The position numbers were made by a program, and so were the translations under genes. From Aeromonas sobria (GTDB lineage Bacteria > Pseudomonadota > Gammaproteobacteria > Enterobacterales > Aeromonadaceae): a DNA stretch of 64,000 nucleotides. Under the pieces are notes generated by a model, which worked only from the letters and a program-made list of their open reading frames with translations, ran no database searches and was not told the DNA's origin. Position 1 is the stretch's first letter. Each line of letters begins with the position of its first letter. The DNA is taken from NCBI RefSeq assembly GCF_000820145.1, contig NZ_CDBW01000032.1, positions 186,001 through 250,000 on the forward strand, in the 5' to 3' direction. Shown piece by piece: positions 62,822-64,000 of this stretch.

Positions 62822-64000
62822 TTACTCCCTGTGAGCCTGGTTGAAGGAGGTACCACCGAAGGGCATCAGCATCAGCCCCTCGATGTCGCTGCGGCTGACC
62901 TGAGTGCGCAAGGCGTGGGCCAGCGGAATAAGGGGCAGCTGTTCGTTGAGCAGGGTCTGGGCGTAATAGTAGTTGCGCAGCCGGAAGGCGAGCTGGGGCG
63001 TGGTGACTGCATCATCCAGCAGTTGATCAAAGGCCGGGCTGCACCAGCGGCTGTAGTTGTTGCCGCGCTCTACGGCGGAGCAGCTCAGCAGCTGGCGGAA
63101 GAAGTTATCAGGATCGGCGTTGTCGGCAATCCAGCCGGAGAGCAGGCTGTCGTACTGCCCCTGAGTGAGGCGACCTTCGATCACCTGCCACTCCCGTTGC
63201 ACAATTTTGAGTTTGATCCCGACTTTGGCCAGATCACTGCGGATCAGCTGGGCGGTTTTGACCGCATCCGGGTTGTAGGGGCGGGCGTCCGGTTGCACCA
63301 GCACCTGCATCTCGAACCCATTCTCCAGTCCCGCCTCCTTGAGCAGCTGGCGCGCCCGTTTCAGATCAGGCTTGCGCTCGGGCAGGCTGGGGTTGTACCC
63401 CCAGGATAGGGGTGGCAGCAGGCTGTTGGCGGGTAGACCGGTATCGAAATAGACCGCCTGCAACAGGTTGTCGGTATTGATGGCGCTGGCAATGGCCTGG
63501 CGCACCTTGATGTTGTTGAACGGCGGTTTGCGGGTATTGAGGGCCAAAAAGGCGACGTTCATCCCCGACTGGACCGAGAGGTTGAGAGCCGGATGCTGCT
63601 TGATCACCGAGAGCTGGCTGGCAGACGGGGTGCTCATCACGTCACACTCGCCGGTCAACAGCTTGGCCAACCGCTTGGAGGATTTTGGGGCTATGTCGTA
63701 GACCAGCTGTTCAATCTTGGCATCGCCGCCCCAGTAACCCGGATGGCGCAGATAGCGAATGAGCTCGTTGTGGCGATACTCCTTGAAACTGAACGGGCCG
63801 GTGCCGATGGGGCGGGTGTCCAGCAGGGCTGGCGTGCCCGCCTTGAGCATCTGTTCGGCGTATTCGGCGGAGAGGATCACCGCATAGTCGCTGGCCAGGG
63901 TGGCGAGGAAGGAGGCGTTTGGTTGGTTCAGCTCGAACACCACAGTCTGTGGCCCCTTCTTGCTCACCCGCTTGATCAGCAAATCTTGCCCCAGGCTGTA
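62822..64000 (-). CDS. sapA: SapA peptide-binding protein (5' end outside window)
   Basis: The last 392 residues of an extracellular solute-binding family 5 protein; the start and signal peptide lie beyond base 64000. Visible blocks include LLDTRPIGTGPFSFKEYR, VAFLALNTRKPPFNNIKVRQAI and LLSGWIADNADPDNFFRQLLSC, standard for SapA/DppA-type proteins. SapA binds antimicrobial peptides in the periplasm in Salmonella and Haemophilus. It lies two bases upstream of sapB, first in the order sapA-B-C-D-F. Confidence 0.92.
   Translation of the reverse strand, partial: YSLGQDLLIKRVSKKGPQTVVFELNQPNASFLATLASDYAVILSAEYAEQMLKAGTPALLDTRPIGTGPFSFKEYRHNELIRYLRHPGYWGGDAKIEQLVYDIAPKSSKRLAKLLTGECDVMSTPSASQLSVIKQHPALNLSVQSGMNVAFLALNTRKPPFNNIKVRQAIASAINTDNLLQAVYFDTGLPANSLLPPLSWGYNPSLPERKPDLKRARQLLKEAGLENGFEMQVLVQPDARPYNPDAVKTAQLIRSDLAKVGIKLKIVQREWQVIEGRLTQGQYDSLLSGWIADNADPDNFFRQLLSCSAVERGNNYSRWCSPAFDQLLDDAVTTPQLAFRLRNYYYAQTLLNEQLPLIPLAHALRTQVSRSDIEGLMLMPFGGTSFNQAHRE

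Overview
The window is a continuous stretch of gammaproteobacterial chromosome, GC-rich by eye, and most consistent with Aeromonas (Aeromonadaceae). This assignment rests on gene content and order, not on a marker gene: a Vibrio/Aeromonas-type pdxB-asd-fimV-truA-accD-folC-dedD block, a compact hppD-hmgA-fahA-maiA tyrosine catabolic operon, a sapABCDF operon, a PagL-like enzyme and a tRNA-Ser(GGA). I see no insertion sequence, integrase, prophage, CRISPR array, toxin cassette or rRNA. It is almost entirely core genome, with about 57 protein genes (two of them cut by the window edges), one tRNA and many clear rho-independent terminators.

Layout. 1-6.6 kb: envelope and housekeeping genes: MipA/OmpV (partial), PerM, a TusA-like protein, the BepA protease/chaperone, a TlpA-like lipoprotein thioredoxin, ArsC, a DUF2069 membrane protein, ACP phosphodiesterase and the lysine exporter LysO. 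7.1-10.5 kb: a basic-amino-acid ABC importer in the order ATPase, binding protein, two permeases, divergent from lysO. 10.7-12 kb: pseudouridine synthase and a PgpC-like phosphatase. 12.3-16.3 kb: tyrosine/homogentisate degradation. 16.8-21.4 kb: peptide use (C69 dipeptidase, PepT) and a DcuC carrier. 21.5-27 kb, minus strand: PagL-like deacylase, AsnB, cupin, CPA2 antiporter, NagD. 27.2-33.6 kb: adenine deaminase-type enzyme, two oxidoreductases, a TerC/CBS protein and a CDF transporter. 33.8-40 kb: YdiJ, an uncharacterised coupled gene, a YdiI/MenI thioesterase and the DeaD helicase. 40.5-43.6 kb, minus strand: Na+/H+ antiporter, RNase T, PgpB. 43.9-52.8 kb: pdxB to dedD. 52.9-56 kb: QEGLA-motif protein, YbjN, tRNA-Ser and two small unknowns. 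56.2-64 kb: recR, htpG under a textbook heat-shock promoter, and the convergent sap operon running off the right edge.

How the genes work together. The hpp operon converts 4-hydroxyphenylpyruvate to fumarate and acetoacetate. LysO and the HisPJQM-like importer face each other across a 0.5 kb control region, so lysine/basic amino-acid export and import are controlled side by side. C69 dipeptidase and PepT release amino acids from peptides. BepA, PerM, PagL, PgpB, Sap and FimV all act in or on the envelope.

The least ordinary features are small. Both permease genes of the basic amino-acid importer are preceded by degenerate duplications of their own start regions, which create 23- and 28-codon micro-ORFs. 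The QEGLA protein carries an HExxxH motif like that of the MATCAP/DUF1704 metallopeptidases. The 450 bp gap after deaD holds a long-range inverted repeat that may be a structured RNA. The tRNA-Ser leader has a tRNA-like repeat and serial hairpins. I did not find a clearly new multi-gene system.
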